A stretch of DNA of 13,720 nucleotides, taken from Burkholderiales bacterium (GTDB lineage: Bacteria; Pseudomonadota; Gammaproteobacteria; Burkholderiales; Burkholderiaceae). The stretch covers positions 1 to 13,720 of the forward strand of contig CANBQJ010000094.1 in NCBI GenBank assembly GCA_947371645.1, read 5' to 3'. Both the position numbers and the translations under genes were made by a program. This document shows, piece after piece, positions 5,630-13,720 of this stretch (position 1 is the stretch's first letter; each line of letters begins with the position of its first letter). Below the pieces are notes generated by a model. That model made no database searches, was not told the origin of the DNA, and saw nothing but the letters and a program-made list of their open reading frames with translations.

Positions 5630-7324
5630 ATGGATGTCACCGTCGCCACTCCCTCACCGCTTGCCGTGCCCTCGGGCCCGGTGATCGACGCCGCCCCGCC
5701 CAACTTCGGGCAGCGGATCATGGCACTGCCTGCACAGCGCAAGCTGATGCTGGCCGGCGGCCTGGTTGCGCTGCTGGGCATCTTCATGGCCATGCTGATG
5801 ATGGGCCGTGAGGGCGAGTACCGGGTGCTCTACAGCAACCTGTCCGACAAGGACGGTGGCGCCATCATTGCCAGCCTGCAGCAGATGCAGGTGCCCTACA
5901 AGCATGCCGATGGCGGTGGTGCCATCCTGGTGCCGGCCGACAAGGTGCATGACGTTCGGCTGAAACTGGCGGCTGCCGGCCTGCCCAAGGGCTCGGTGGT
6001 GGGTTTCGAGCTGATGGAGAACCAGAAGTTTGGTGTGACCCAGTTCCAGGAGCGGCTGAACTTCCAGCGCGGGCTGGAGGGTGAGCTGACGCGCTCCATC
6101 CAGTCGATCGCCAGCGTGCAGACCGCCCGCGTTCACCTGGCCTTGCCCAATCAGAACGGCTTTTTCCGCGAGCAGCAAAAGCCTTCATCGTCGGTGGTGT
6201 TGACGCTCTACCCGGGTCGTGTGCTGGACCGGGCCCAGGTGGCGGGCATCGTGCACCTGGTGTCCTCGAGCGTGCCGGAGATGTCGCCCAAGGCCGTCAC
6301 CGTGGTGGACCAGAGCGGCGCGCTGCTGTCGGGCCCGCAAGAAGGCAATGACCAGGGCGGGCTGGATGCGCAGCAGCTGCAGTACGTGCGCCAGATCGAG
6401 AGCAACTACACCCAGCGCATCCGCGACATCCTGGAGCCGGTGGTGGGCAAGGACAACTTCCGAGCTCAGGTGACGGCCGAGGTGGACTTCTCGCAGACCG
6501 AATCCACCGCCGAGGAATACAAGCCCAACCAGAAGCCGGGCGACGCTTCGGTGCGCAGCCAGCAGTCCACCGAGCAGTCGGGGCAGGGCAGTGCCACGCC
6601 CTCTGGCGTGCCCGGCGCGGCCAGCAACCAGCCGCCGGTGCCGGCCACGGCGCCCGTGAATGGCGCGTCACAGCCGCTGCAGGCCGCCCAAGGCGGCAGC
6701 ACCGGGGGCAACAGCCGCCGTGAGGCCGTGACCAACTACGAGGTGGACAAGACCGTGCGGGTGACGCGCAACGCCACCGGCAACATCAAACGCTTGAATG
6801 CGGCCGTGGTGCTCAATCACCGCACCACCACCGACGCCAAAGGCAAGAGCAACACCCAGCCCATCTCTCAGGAAGAGCTGGACAAGCTGACCGCCCTGGT
6901 GCGTGAAACCATCGGCATGGACGACAAGCGGGGCGACTCCATCAAGTTGGTGAGCGCCCCCTTCCAGCAGGTCAAGGAAGAGGTGGACGACACCCCGATG
7001 TGGAAGCGCCCGGAGACCATCGACATCGTGCGCACCCTGGCCGTGCCGGCCGCGCTGACGCTGGCCGCCGTGATCGTGGTGTTTGGCGCGATCCGGCCTG
7101 CCATCCAGGCCGCCAAGCCGCCACCTTCCCCGGAACCGACTGAAGCCGAGACCGCAGCACTCAGTGCCGTGGTGGACGACGACGAGGAGCTGCCTGGCCT
7201 CCACGGCACGACGCTGGCGCTGGAAGGTCCGGGAGGGGACACGCGTCTGGAGCGGGCCATTCAGCTGTCCAAAGACAACCCCCAGGCCGTGGCCAATGTG
7301 CTGCGTGGCTGGATGAACAACTGA
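5630..7324 (+). CDS. fliF: Flagellar MS-ring protein FliF
   Basis: FliF builds the membrane MS ring that houses the export gate and carries the FliG rotor ring. The product has 564 residues, close to the family norm. In order: a cytoplasmic N-terminus, a first membrane helix at about 38-58, the periplasmic ring-building (secretion-type) domains with YRVLYSNLSDKDGGAI near 64-80 and TARVHLALPNQ, a low-complexity Gln/Ser/Pro/Gly linker at roughly 300-365, the second membrane helix at about 467-486, and a cytoplasmic tail. The tail ends with the conserved FliG-binding segment (LERAIQLSKDNPQAVANVLR), about 28 residues from the end. The ATG at 5630 lacks a clear ribosome site but gives a full-length N-terminus. 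It is the first gene of the fliFGHIJK operon; fliG follows after 30 bases. Confidence 0.98.
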   Translation: MDVTVATPSPLAVPSGPVIDAAPPNFGQRIMALPAQRKLMLAGGLVALLGIFMAMLMMGREGEYRVLYSNLSDKDGGAIIASLQQMQVPYKHADGGGAILVPADKVHDVRLKLAAAGLPKGSVVGFELMENQKFGVTQFQERLNFQRGLEGELTRSIQSIASVQTARVHLALPNQNGFFREQQKPSSSVVLTLYPGRVLDRAQVAGIVHLVSSSVPEMSPKAVTVVDQSGALLSGPQEGNDQGGLDAQQLQYVRQIESNYTQRIRDILEPVVGKDNFRAQVTAEVDFSQTESTAEEYKPNQKPGDASVRSQQSTEQSGQGSATPSGVPGAASNQPPVPATAPVNGASQPLQAAQGGSTGGNSRREAVTNYEVDKTVRVTRNATGNIKRLNAAVVLNHRTTTDAKGKSNTQPISQEELDKLTALVRETIGMDDKRGDSIKLVSAPFQQVKEEVDDTPMWKRPETIDIVRTLAVPAALTLAAVIVVFGAIRPAIQAAKPPPSPEPTEAETAALSAVVDDDEELPGLHGTTLALEGPGGDTRLERAIQLSKDNPQAVANVLRGWMNN

Positions 7325-7354
7325 CGGCCCCGAGCCTGAAAAGAGGACCGCATC

Positions 7355-8350
7355 ATGGACGAAAAGGGTCTCGAAGACGCAGCGATCCTGCTGATGTCGC
7401 TGGGCGAGGAGGGGGCGTCAGAAGTCTTCAAGCAGCTGGAGCCCAAAGAGGTTCAGGCGCTGGGTGAAACCATCGCCAAGCTCAAGACCATCAAGCAGGA
7501 GCGGGTCAGCGACGTGCTCGACAAGTTCACGGAGGAGTCCAAGGGCATCGAGTCGATCGTGTCGGACACCGACGAGTACATCAAGGCGGTTTTGCGCAAG
7601 GCGCTGGGCGACGACAAGGCCAACATCCTCATCGACCGCATCATCCAGGGCGGTGACACCTCGGGCATCGAAAGCCTCAAGTGGATGGACCCGGGCTCGG
7701 TGGCCGAATTACTGCGCAACGAGCACCCGCAGATCGTGGCCGCCATCCTGGCCCACCTGGACGCGGACCAGTCCTCGTCGGTGCTCAAGTGCTTCAGCGA
7801 CCGCCACCGCAACGAGGTGATGGTGCGCCTGGCCACGCTGGACGGCATCCAGCCCGCCGCGCTCAAGGACCTCAACGAGGTGCTGGCCCGGGTGCTGTCG
7901 GGGGGCTCTCAGATCAAGAAGTCGGCGCTGGGCGGCGTCAAGCCGTCGGCCGAGATCATCAACCTCATGGGCTCTGCGCTGGAGACCTCGGTGCTGGACT
8001 ACATCCGCGAAGCCGATGCCGATCTGGCGCAGAAGATCATGGACAACATGTTCACCTTCGACGACCTCGGCAAGCTCGACGACAAGGGCTTCCAGGCCCT
8101 GCTCAAGGAAGTGCAGACCGAGTCGCTCATCATCGCGCTCAAGGGCGGTTCGCCGGAGATCCGCGAGAAGGTGTTCAAGAACATGTCCAGCCGTGCGGCC
8201 GAAACGCTGCGCGAGGACCTCGACAGCCGTGGCCCGGTCAAGCTGTCCGAAGTCGAAAACGAGCAGAAGGAACTGCTCAAGATCGTGAGACGCCTGGCCG
8301 ACGAAGGCCAGATCACGCTGGCCAGCGGAGGCGACGATGAGTACGTCTAA
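7355..8350 (+). CDS. fliG: Flagellar motor switch protein FliG
   Basis: FliG forms the torque ring on FliF and meets the stator. The product has 331 residues, the normal length. It shows the N-terminal FliF-binding domain (1-95), the middle domain with the EHPQ motif at 123-126 that contacts FliM, the flexible Gly-Gly hinge near 193-194, and the C-terminal torque domain. Charged positions corresponding to the E. coli torque residues are Lys263, Arg280, Glu287, Asp288 and Lys296; two are conservative swaps (E for D, K for R). AAGAGGA lies seven bases upstream of the ATG. The stop codon overlaps the start of fliH by 14 bases, implying translational coupling. Confidence 0.99.
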   Translation: MDEKGLEDAAILLMSLGEEGASEVFKQLEPKEVQALGETIAKLKTIKQERVSDVLDKFTEESKGIESIVSDTDEYIKAVLRKALGDDKANILIDRIIQGGDTSGIESLKWMDPGSVAELLRNEHPQIVAAILAHLDADQSSSVLKCFSDRHRNEVMVRLATLDGIQPAALKDLNEVLARVLSGGSQIKKSALGGVKPSAEIINLMGSALETSVLDYIREADADLAQKIMDNMFTFDDLGKLDDKGFQALLKEVQTESLIIALKGGSPEIREKVFKNMSSRAAETLREDLDSRGPVKLSEVENEQKELLKIVRRLADEGQITLASGGDDEYV

Positions 8351-9479
8351 GCCTTCGCAGCCGCCAGGTGGCCACCCGCCACCCAATCCTTACGCCCGCT
8401 TCATCCCGCGAGAGGAGCTGGGCGACTTCGCTGCCTGGAACCCGACCGCGTTCGAGCAGGCGCCGGCCGATCAGGGCCCTGGCGACGTGGGCCTGCGCAA
8501 GCCCACCCTGGCCGAGCGGGCCGCCGCCGAGGTGCTCAACCGCAAGACGAATGCGGCGCAGCACGCCGAAATTGGCAAGGTGCTGCGTGAGGCCGTGCCG
8601 CCAACGGGTGGCGTTGCGCCCAAAGCCAAGGCCGCCCCTGCGCCAGCAACCCAGCAGGCCAAGCCCCGTGCGCCGGCACCGTCATCTGCCGCTGCGGCCA
8701 ATGCCCAGGCCGCGAGGCCCACGGCCCGCCGCACCGTCATTGGCGGCATGCCTGGCCAGGAGCCCCAGCCCGAGCCCGCAGCGGCCGAGCCTGTGGCGCC
8801 GCCGCCTGTGCCTGTCGAGGCGCTGCTGCGCGAAGCCCGCCAGACGGCCTATCAAGAGGGCTACCGCAATGGCCTGGCCTCGCTGGAGAGCTACAAGCAG
8901 ACCCAATCGGCCCAGATGGCGGCCTACATGAGCGACCAGATCGGCCTGCTGGCTGCTGATTTTCACCAGCGGCTGGAGTCGCTGGAGCAGCAACTGGCTG
9001 GTCGCGTGGCCGGTGTGGCGCTGGAGCTGGCCCGCCAGGTGGTGCGTGCCGACCTGGCCGTGCAGCCCGAGACCGTGGTGGTGGTGGCCGAAGAGGTGCT
9101 GAGCACCTTGCTGTCTTCTGCGCGCCAGGTGGTGCTGCGCCTGCACCCCGACGACCATGCGCTGGCCCAGGCCCAGCTGGCCGAGGTGCTGGCCGCACGC
9201 GGCGTGCGCGTGCTGTCAGACGCCAACCTGACGCGAGGCGGCTGCCTGGTCGAATCCGACATCGCGGTGGTGGACGCCACCGTGGAAGCACGCTGGGACC
9301 TGGCCGCGGCCGCCTTGGGCCACCGTGCGCCCTGGAACGGTGGCCACGAGGCCCATGAAGACACCTCGGTGACGACGCTGGCCGAACGCATCGAAGCGGC
9401 TGCAGACGCCCGTACCGACCTGGCCGCTGAAGCCCGCGCCCGCCTGCTGGCCGACGACACACCGGAGGCTCAGCCATGA
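8337..9479 (+). CDS. fliH: Flagellar assembly protein FliH
   Basis: FliH is the stator-like regulator of the export ATPase FliI, linking it to FlhA and the C ring. At 380 residues it is much longer than enteric FliH (about 230). The N-terminal segment [12 protein letters not shown] with Trp34 is set apart from the rest by an Ala/Pro-rich, low-complexity stretch at about 90-160. Then comes the conserved part: a helix with AYQEGYRNG near 171-179, a long helical region to about 225, and the FliI-binding C-terminal domain ([11 protein letters not shown] near 263-273, [21 protein letters not shown] near 300-320). GGAGG lies five bases before the ATG. It overlaps fliG by 14 bases and fliI by four (ATGA). 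Confidence 0.95.
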   Translation: MSTSKPSQPPGGHPPPNPYARFIPREELGDFAAWNPTAFEQAPADQGPGDVGLRKPTLAERAAAEVLNRKTNAAQHAEIGKVLREAVPPTGGVAPKAKAAPAPATQQAKPRAPAPSSAAAANAQAARPTARRTVIGGMPGQEPQPEPAAAEPVAPPPVPVEALLREARQTAYQEGYRNGLASLESYKQTQSAQMAAYMSDQIGLLAADFHQRLESLEQQLAGRVAGVALELARQVVRADLAVQPETVVVVAEEVLSTLLSSARQVVLRLHPDDHALAQAQLAEVLAARGVRVLSDANLTRGGCLVESDIAVVDATVEARWDLAAAALGHRAPWNGGHEAHEDTSVTTLAERIEAAADARTDLAAEARARLLADDTPEAQP

Positions 9480-10906
9480 ACATGCCCATCCGTGCCGGCC
9501 TCGACGTGGCCATGGGCCGCTGGACCCGCTTCCTGGACGACCTGGACGCCTGTGCCGGCGCCCGCCTGCCGCTGGAAAATCAAGGCAAGCTGGTGCGTGT
9601 GGCTGGCCTGGTGCTCGAAGCCGCCGGCCTGCGCCTGCCCGTTGGGGCCGTGTGCGAGATTCATTCCGAGACCCGGCTCGAATCCACCCCCGTGCTGGCC
9701 GAGGTGGTGGGCTTCACCGGCGACCGCGCCTACCTCATGCCCACGGCGGAGGTGCACGGCCTGGCCAGCGGCGCCCGCGTGGTGCCCCGCACCATCCCCA
9801 TCAACCCGCCGGTGCTGGGTCGCCCCAACCACCCCTGGCGACGCAGCGAAGACCGCACCCGCCACCTGCCCATCGGCAATGGCCTGCTGGGCCGCGTGAT
9901 CAACGCCCAGGGCGAAGCACTGGACCGCAAGGGCAGCCTGCACCACGTGCGCAGCGAGCCCCTGGCGCGCCGCCCCATCAACGCCATGGAGCGCGACCCG
10001 GTGCGCCTGCCCCTGGACACCGGCGTGCGCGCCATCAACTCGATGCTGACCGTGGGCCGGGGCCAGCGCATCGGCCTCTTCGCCGGCTCTGGCGTGGGCA
10101 AGAGCGTGCTGCTGGGCATGATGGCCCGCTACACCCAGGCCGACGTCATCGTGGTGGGCCTGATCGGCGAGCGGGGCCGCGAAGTCAAGGAGTTCATCGA
10201 AGACATCCTGGGCGAAGACGGCCTGGCCCGTTCGGTGGTGGTGGCGGCGCCTGCCGATGCCCCGCCGCTGACCCGTCTGCAAGGCGCCAACTACGCCACG
10301 GCCATTGCCGAGCACTTCCGCGACCAGGGCCTGCACGTGCTGCTGCTCATGGATTCGCTCACGCGTTACGCCATGGCCCAGCGCGAAATCGCCCTGGCCA
10401 TTGGCGAGCCGCCTGCCACCAAGGGCTACCCGCCCTCATGCTTTGCCAAGCTGCCGCAGCTGGTCGAGCGCAGCGGCAACGGCCTCAACGGGCATGGCTC
10501 CATCACGGCGTTCTACACCGTGCTGTCCGAAGGCGATGACCAGCAAGACCCGATTGCCGACGCCGCTCGCGCCATCCTGGACGGCCACATCGTGCTGTCG
10601 CGCGAACTGGCCGAATCCGGCCACTTCCCGGCCATCGACATCGAACGTTCGGCCAGCCGCGTGATGCACAACGTGGCCGACCTGACGCACATCGAAGACG
10701 CCCGCCGCTTCCGCCAGCTGTGGTCCAAGTACAGCAAGGCGCGCGACCTGATCCAGCTGGGTGCGTACAGCCCTGGCAGCGACCCGGAGCTGGACATGGC
10801 CGTGCGCCTGCACCCCGCCATGATGGCCATGCTGCAGCAAGACATGCACACGCGCGCCCGCCTGGACGACAGCGTGGGCGAGCTCAACCACATCGTGCGC
10901 AACTGA
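9476..10906 (+). CDS. fliI: Flagellum-specific ATPase FliI
   Basis: FliI is the hexameric export ATPase, related to the F1 beta subunit, that works with FliH and FliJ at the base of the flagellar type III apparatus. The product has 476 residues, slightly longer than the enteric one (457). Walker A reads GSGVGKS at 204-210 with Lys209. The catalytic-Glu motif GERGREV starts at 231 with Glu232. Walker B reads LLLMD at 289-293, followed by [12 protein letters not shown]. The N-terminal FliH-binding segment (1-25) and beta-barrel domain precede these. The C-terminus has the usual helical domain. GGAGG lies seven bases before the ATG, and the start overlaps the fliH stop as ATGA. Confidence 0.99.
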   Translation: MNMPIRAGLDVAMGRWTRFLDDLDACAGARLPLENQGKLVRVAGLVLEAAGLRLPVGAVCEIHSETRLESTPVLAEVVGFTGDRAYLMPTAEVHGLASGARVVPRTIPINPPVLGRPNHPWRRSEDRTRHLPIGNGLLGRVINAQGEALDRKGSLHHVRSEPLARRPINAMERDPVRLPLDTGVRAINSMLTVGRGQRIGLFAGSGVGKSVLLGMMARYTQADVIVVGLIGERGREVKEFIEDILGEDGLARSVVVAAPADAPPLTRLQGANYATAIAEHFRDQGLHVLLLMDSLTRYAMAQREIALAIGEPPATKGYPPSCFAKLPQLVERSGNGLNGHGSITAFYTVLSEGDDQQDPIADAARAILDGHIVLSRELAESGHFPAIDIERSASRVMHNVADLTHIEDARRFRQLWSKYSKARDLIQLGAYSPGSDPELDMAVRLHPAMMAMLQQDMHTRARLDDSVGELNHIVRN

Positions 10907-10941
10907 CCGCCGACACCTGAGCCTCACCCGAGCCCGAAGCC

Positions 10942-11421
10942 ATGAACGCCCCCTCGTCTTCGCTGCTGGTCTTGCTGGAAACCGCCGAGCGCAGCCGCGA
11001 CGAGGCCATGGGTGAACTGGAGCGTGCCCGCCAGGCTGCAGAGGCCGCCCGCCGCCAGGCCCAATCCCTCAGTGACTGGCGCCGCGACTACCAGGTGAAG
11101 TGGCAAGCGCAATTTCGTCAAGCGGGTGGTGTCGAGATCATGCGCTGTTATCAGGACTTCATGCTGCGATTGGGCGACGCCGTCAGCGATCAGGATGTGA
11201 AGGTCGCCCATGCACGCGCTTTTGAGGAGCGCTGCAAGGTGACCCTGATGGAGCGTGAACGCAAGGTGGCTGCGATCACGCAACTGCTGGAGCGCCGCCA
11301 GTCGGAATGGCAGCGCCAGCAAGAGCGTCAGGAGCAAAAGGCCACGGACGAGCTGGCCGCAAGGCAGCACCGCGCCTCGCCCTGGCGTGGTGACGCCGGC
11401 GGCCCGCCCACGGTGACTTGA
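10942..11421 (+). CDS. fliJ: Flagellar export chaperone/stalk FliJ
   Basis: FliJ is the coiled-coil protein that sits in the FliI hexamer like a rotor stalk and delivers chaperone-substrate complexes to FlhA. The product has 159 residues (about 147 in enteric bacteria). It is almost wholly helical and charged, with long heptad-like stretches at about 12-50 and 85-140, rich in Glu, Arg, Gln and Ala. Identity rests on size, coiled-coil composition, and position between fliI and fliK; the family is poorly conserved in sequence. It starts 35 bases after fliI with no strong ribosome site. The last 15 residues are non-helical and Gly/Pro-rich. Confidence 0.9.
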   Translation: MNAPSSSLLVLLETAERSRDEAMGELERARQAAEAARRQAQSLSDWRRDYQVKWQAQFRQAGGVEIMRCYQDFMLRLGDAVSDQDVKVAHARAFEERCKVTLMERERKVAAITQLLERRQSEWQRQQERQEQKATDELAARQHRASPWRGDAGGPPTVT

Positions 11422-11430
11422 CTCATCACA

Positions 11431-11454
11431 GGCCAGCGCCTTGACGGCGCGGCC
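11431..11454 (+). other. GC-rich hairpin just before the fliK ribosome site
   Basis: GGCC (11431-11434) plus GCGCC (11436-11440) pair with GGCGC (11446-11450) plus GGCC (11451-11454). A single A at 11435 is bulged and the loop is TTGAC. The stem ends directly against AGGGAAAGGGA (11455-11465), the fliK ribosome site. No T run follows, so it is not an intrinsic terminator. It could slow or limit fliK translation or mark an mRNA processing site. Confidence 0.55.
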
Positions 11455-11465
11455 AGGGAAAGGGA

Positions 11466-12833
11466 ATGGACATGGCGACCCCGATCAACTCCAACGGCAA
11501 CCAGGCACCGTCCACCACGCAGCTGGGCACCGACATCCTGGCCCGCCTGCAGGCCAACGCGCAAGGTGAGTCGGCTTCTTCCGGCGCCTTCAATGCCTGG
11601 ATGGAAAAACACGCGCTGACCCCCGACAAGCTTCAAACGGCCAGCGACAGCAAATCACCGCAGCCCAAGCCCAGCGAAGCCCCGGCGCGCGACAACAACA
11701 CGACGGCGGCCCGCTTGCTGGAGCAGGCGCTGAACCGTTCTCGCCAGCAGACGGCGGCCGCCACGCGACAGTCCGAGCAGCACGCTCAGGCGCAGGCCGC
11801 GGCCGACAAGGTTGCTCCCCAGGCCAAGCCGAAGGCCGATCCCGCTGTGGCCAAACCCAAGGACGACGCCACCAAGGCATCGGCGGACGAAGATGACGAC
11901 GCCCCGGCCAAGGCCAGCGACGCCACCGCTGCCGAAGGCAACGCCATCGTGCGGGAGCTGACCCCGCCACCCGAGGTGAAGACCGACGACGCCGCCTCCA
12001 TGATGGCCTGGCTGGCCGGGCTCACGCATGGTGACCCCACGCACGGCAAGAAGCTGGCACTGAAGGGCGGCGGCGCATCGGAGGCGGCCGGGACGGCCAA
12101 GACCAGCGCCACCCAGGTGGACGCGGCCGGGGCCGACGCTGCCGGTGCGGCGACCAGCAACCCCCTGGCGGCGACCGCCGACCTGGCCTCGCGCCAGCCT
12201 GGCGTGGCCCTCGCCGCACAGCAACAAGCCGAGCTGCCTCAGAGCTTCAAGGACGAGCTGGCCAGCCAGGGCCGCAACGACTCGCTGGCTGGCCTGTCTG
12301 GTGCCACGGCCATGCGGACCCCGGGCTGGCAGGCTGGCGATGCTGCCAGCGCCGTGCCCCATGAAACGGCAAGCCTGCAGTCACCAGTGGGCAGCGACAC
12401 CTTTGCCCAGGCGCTGAGCGATCAGCTCACGATGTGGGTGAACAAGGCCGTCGACAACGGCCCGATGACGGCCGAGTTGCACCTCAACCCGGCCGAACTG
12501 GGGCCCATTCACGTGAAGATTTCACTGGATGGCAACGATGCCAACGTGAACTTCGCCGCGGCTGCTGTAGAAACCAGACAGGCCATCGAAGCCAGCATGT
12601 CCACGCTGTCGACGGCGCTGCAAGACGTGGGGCTCAACCTCACGGGTGGCGACGTGTCCTCACAGACCTCGCAGCAAAGCTTCCAGCAGGCCTTCGAACA
12701 GTCTGGTGGGGCCTCGCAGGGTGGCACAGGCGCCCGCACCACCGGTCTGGATGGGGGTGAAGCCCTGCCCGCAGGCCGCGCAGTTGCCGCGCCGCGCCCA
12801 GGGCGTGCCGGCGGGCTGGACCTCTACGCCTGA
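11466..12833 (+). CDS. fliK: Flagellar hook-length control protein FliK
   Basis: FliK is secreted during hook growth, measures hook length and switches the export gate from rod/hook to filament substrates. The product has 455 residues. Residues 1-310 form a long Ala/Asp/Lys/Gln-rich, low-complexity ruler-like region. The conserved C-terminal switching domain (Flg_hook type) lies at about 312-395 and contains LNPAELGPIHVKI at 340-352, followed by ETRQAIEASMSTLSTALQDVG. The tail ends GGLDLYA, typical of Burkholderiales FliK. Two starts are possible, ATG 11466 and ATG 11472 (two residues shorter); the purine run AGGGAAAGGGA suits either, with six bases to 11472. It is the last gene of the fliF operon. 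Confidence 0.93.
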   Translation: MDMATPINSNGNQAPSTTQLGTDILARLQANAQGESASSGAFNAWMEKHALTPDKLQTASDSKSPQPKPSEAPARDNNTTAARLLEQALNRSRQQTAAATRQSEQHAQAQAAADKVAPQAKPKADPAVAKPKDDATKASADEDDDAPAKASDATAAEGNAIVRELTPPPEVKTDDAASMMAWLAGLTHGDPTHGKKLALKGGGASEAAGTAKTSATQVDAAGADAAGAATSNPLAATADLASRQPGVALAAQQQAELPQSFKDELASQGRNDSLAGLSGATAMRTPGWQAGDAASAVPHETASLQSPVGSDTFAQALSDQLTMWVNKAVDNGPMTAELHLNPAELGPIHVKISLDGNDANVNFAAAAVETRQAIEASMSTLSTALQDVGLNLTGGDVSSQTSQQSFQQAFEQSGGASQGGTGARTTGLDGGEALPAGRAVAAPRPGRAGGLDLYA

Positions 12834-12979
12834 AGCCGCCTCCTGGTTTCACGGGGCGGGAATCGCGCAGCTTTCCCTGCCCTTATCCGTCCATCGCCAG
12901 GGCGGCTGACTTCGAATAATCCTCACATGGCTGGGCGGCTTTTTTGGCCGCGCAGGCCCCGGGTCACAGGAGATCACGC
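12834..12979 (+). promoter_or_regulatory. fliK-fliL gap with the second copy of the fliF-type promoter element
   Basis: This 146-bp gap separates the fliF and fliL operons. GACTTCGAATAAT at 12908-12920 matches 12 of 13 bases of the element upstream of fliF and lies 59 bases before the fliL ATG. An 8-bp direct repeat GGGCGGCT occurs at 12900-12907 and 12933-12940. A weak hairpin (GCGGC 12935-12939 with GCCGC 12947-12951) has six T in its loop, which is not a normal terminator layout. The element suggests a separate promoter for fliL and downstream genes. Confidence 0.45.
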
Positions 12980-13621
12980 ATGTCAGCAGCCCCCGCCGCC
13001 GCACCGGCAGAAGGCGCCGCCCCCAAAAAGGGCAACAAGAAACTGATCATCATCATTGCCGCCGTGGCCGTGTTGCTGCTGGGTGGGGGCGGTGCCGCCT
13101 TCTTCATCATGAAGAAAAAGGCCGCCGATGCCGAGGCCGCAGCCGCCGCCGAAGACGGTGGCGAAGAGACGGCCAAGCCCGCCAAAGCTGCCAAGGCGAG
13201 CAAGCCCGAACACAAGGAAGAGAAGAGCGGTCCGCCGGCCTTCGTGCCCCTGGACCCCTTCGTCGTCAACCTGTCCGACAAGGACTCGGAGCGCTACGCC
13301 CAGGTCGGCGTGACCTTGCAGGTCGAAGAAGCGCACATGGCCGAAGAGATGAAGGCCTACATGCCTGCCATCCGCAACGCGGTGCTGCTGATCCTGTCGC
13401 ACAAGTCATCGGCAGAGCTGCTCAGCGCCGAAGGCAAGCAAAAGCTGGCCGAAGAAATTCGCCGTGAAGCGGCCCGAGCCATGGGCTACGAGGTCGAAGA
13501 CCCCGAAGAGGAAGACCCGGAGGCCGACGCCGCACCCAAGAAAAAGAAGAAGAAAAAGAAGCACGTCGAGCCCTACAACCCCATCGTTCAAGTGCACTAC
13601 TCGAATTTCATCATCCAGTGA
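12980..13621 (+). CDS. fliL: Flagellar basal body-associated protein FliL
   Basis: FliL is a single-pass inner-membrane protein that surrounds or supports the MotAB stator and affects torque and swarming. The product has 213 residues. It has a cytoplasmic N-terminus rich in Ala/Pro, a membrane helix at about 22-43 (KLIIIIAAVAVLLL), an Ala/Glu/Lys linker, and the periplasmic domain starting with PPAFVPLDPFVVNL at 85-98 and IRNAVLLILSHKS near 131-143. The C-terminus ends with HYSNFIIQ. Before that end is an unusual charged insert: an acidic EVEDPEEEDPEAD stretch (171-183) followed by eight Lys in a row (187-194). AGGAGA lies seven bases before ATG 12980, which decides the start over an upstream TTG at 12944. 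fliM follows after 41 bases. Confidence 0.97.
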   Translation: MSAAPAAAPAEGAAPKKGNKKLIIIIAAVAVLLLGGGGAAFFIMKKKAADAEAAAAAEDGGEETAKPAKAAKASKPEHKEEKSGPPAFVPLDPFVVNLSDKDSERYAQVGVTLQVEEAHMAEEMKAYMPAIRNAVLLILSHKSSAELLSAEGKQKLAEEIRREAARAMGYEVEDPEEEDPEADAAPKKKKKKKKHVEPYNPIVQVHYSNFIIQ

Positions 13622-13662
13622 GCCAGGACTGAGCCCCGTCACGCATCGGAAGTTTGGCGATC

Positions 13663-13720
13663 ATGAACCAGCAAATCCTCTCGCAAGATGAAGTTGATGC
13701 CCTGCTGCAGGGCATCACGG
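13663..13720 (+). CDS. fliM: Flagellar motor switch protein FliM, N-terminal fragment
   Basis: Only the first 19 codons are in the window: MNQQILSQDEVDALLQGIT. This matches the conserved FliM N-terminus, whose LSQDE(V/I)DALL segment binds phosphorylated CheY to switch motor rotation. The fragment is cut by the window end, not by a mutation. GGAAG lies about ten bases before the ATG. It follows fliL in the expected fliLM order and is probably in the same operon. Confidence 0.93.
   Translation, partial: MNQQILSQDEVDALLQGIT

Noticed and set aside
9470..10336. Minus-strand open frame of 288 codons across fliI
   Set aside because: fliI is unmistakable here (Walker A and B). The antisense product is low in information and has no plausible start signal.
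12935..12951. GCGGC-TTTTTTG-GCCGC as a terminator after fliK
   Set aside because: The T run is in the loop rather than after the stem and the stem is only five pairs.

Overview
The window is high-GC bacterial DNA whose codons prefer G or C at the third position. Its gene content fits a motile betaproteobacterium, most likely of the order Burkholderiales (Comamonadaceae/Sphaerotilaceae-like). Supporting signs are a BamC-type lipoprotein next to dapA, an Ala-rich small lipoprotein of the kind common in that order, and an FliL with a Lys-rich C-terminal insert. The genus cannot be fixed from sequence reading alone.

Layout from left to right. Positions 1-371 hold a small Ala-rich lipoprotein gene on the plus strand, with its own candidate promoter and a strong intrinsic terminator. 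That terminator also works as a U-tract hairpin on the opposite strand. Positions 539-5420 form a minus-strand series, read right to left: fliE, an MFS transporter, a very small membrane protein, an SDR oxidoreductase, dapA and bamC. Positions 5421-5629 are the divergent control region between fliE and fliF. Positions 5630-12833 are the plus-strand flagellar operon fliF-fliG-fliH-fliI-fliJ-fliK. A 146-bp gap follows, and then the next flagellar operon begins with fliL (12980-13621) and the first 19 codons of fliM, cut by the window end.

How the parts work together. FliF forms the MS ring. FliE joins the ring to the rod. FliG is the rotor torque ring on FliF. FliH, FliI and FliJ form the export ATPase complex that feeds the flagellar type III secretion gate. 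FliK measures hook length and switches export specificity. FliL supports stator function, and FliM is the C-ring switch protein that binds CheY-P. The divergent fliE / fliFGHIJK / fliLM arrangement is the same as in enteric bacteria. The minus-strand genes are housekeeping (DapA for lysine and peptidoglycan precursors, BamC for outer membrane assembly) plus a compact three-gene unit (MFS, small membrane protein, SDR) of unknown substrate, tightly coupled by a 4-base overlap and a 1-base gap.

Most of the window is ordinary, and I see no new defence, mobile or biosynthetic system. The points most worth a second look are the 56-codon membrane protein between the MFS and SDR genes, a 13-bp near-identical motif about 60-70 bp upstream of both flagellar operon starts (fliF and fliL), a perfect palindrome beside that motif in the fliE-fliF region, and a GC-rich hairpin just before the fliK ribosome binding site. 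No tRNA, rRNA, CRISPR array, insertion sequence or attachment site was seen.
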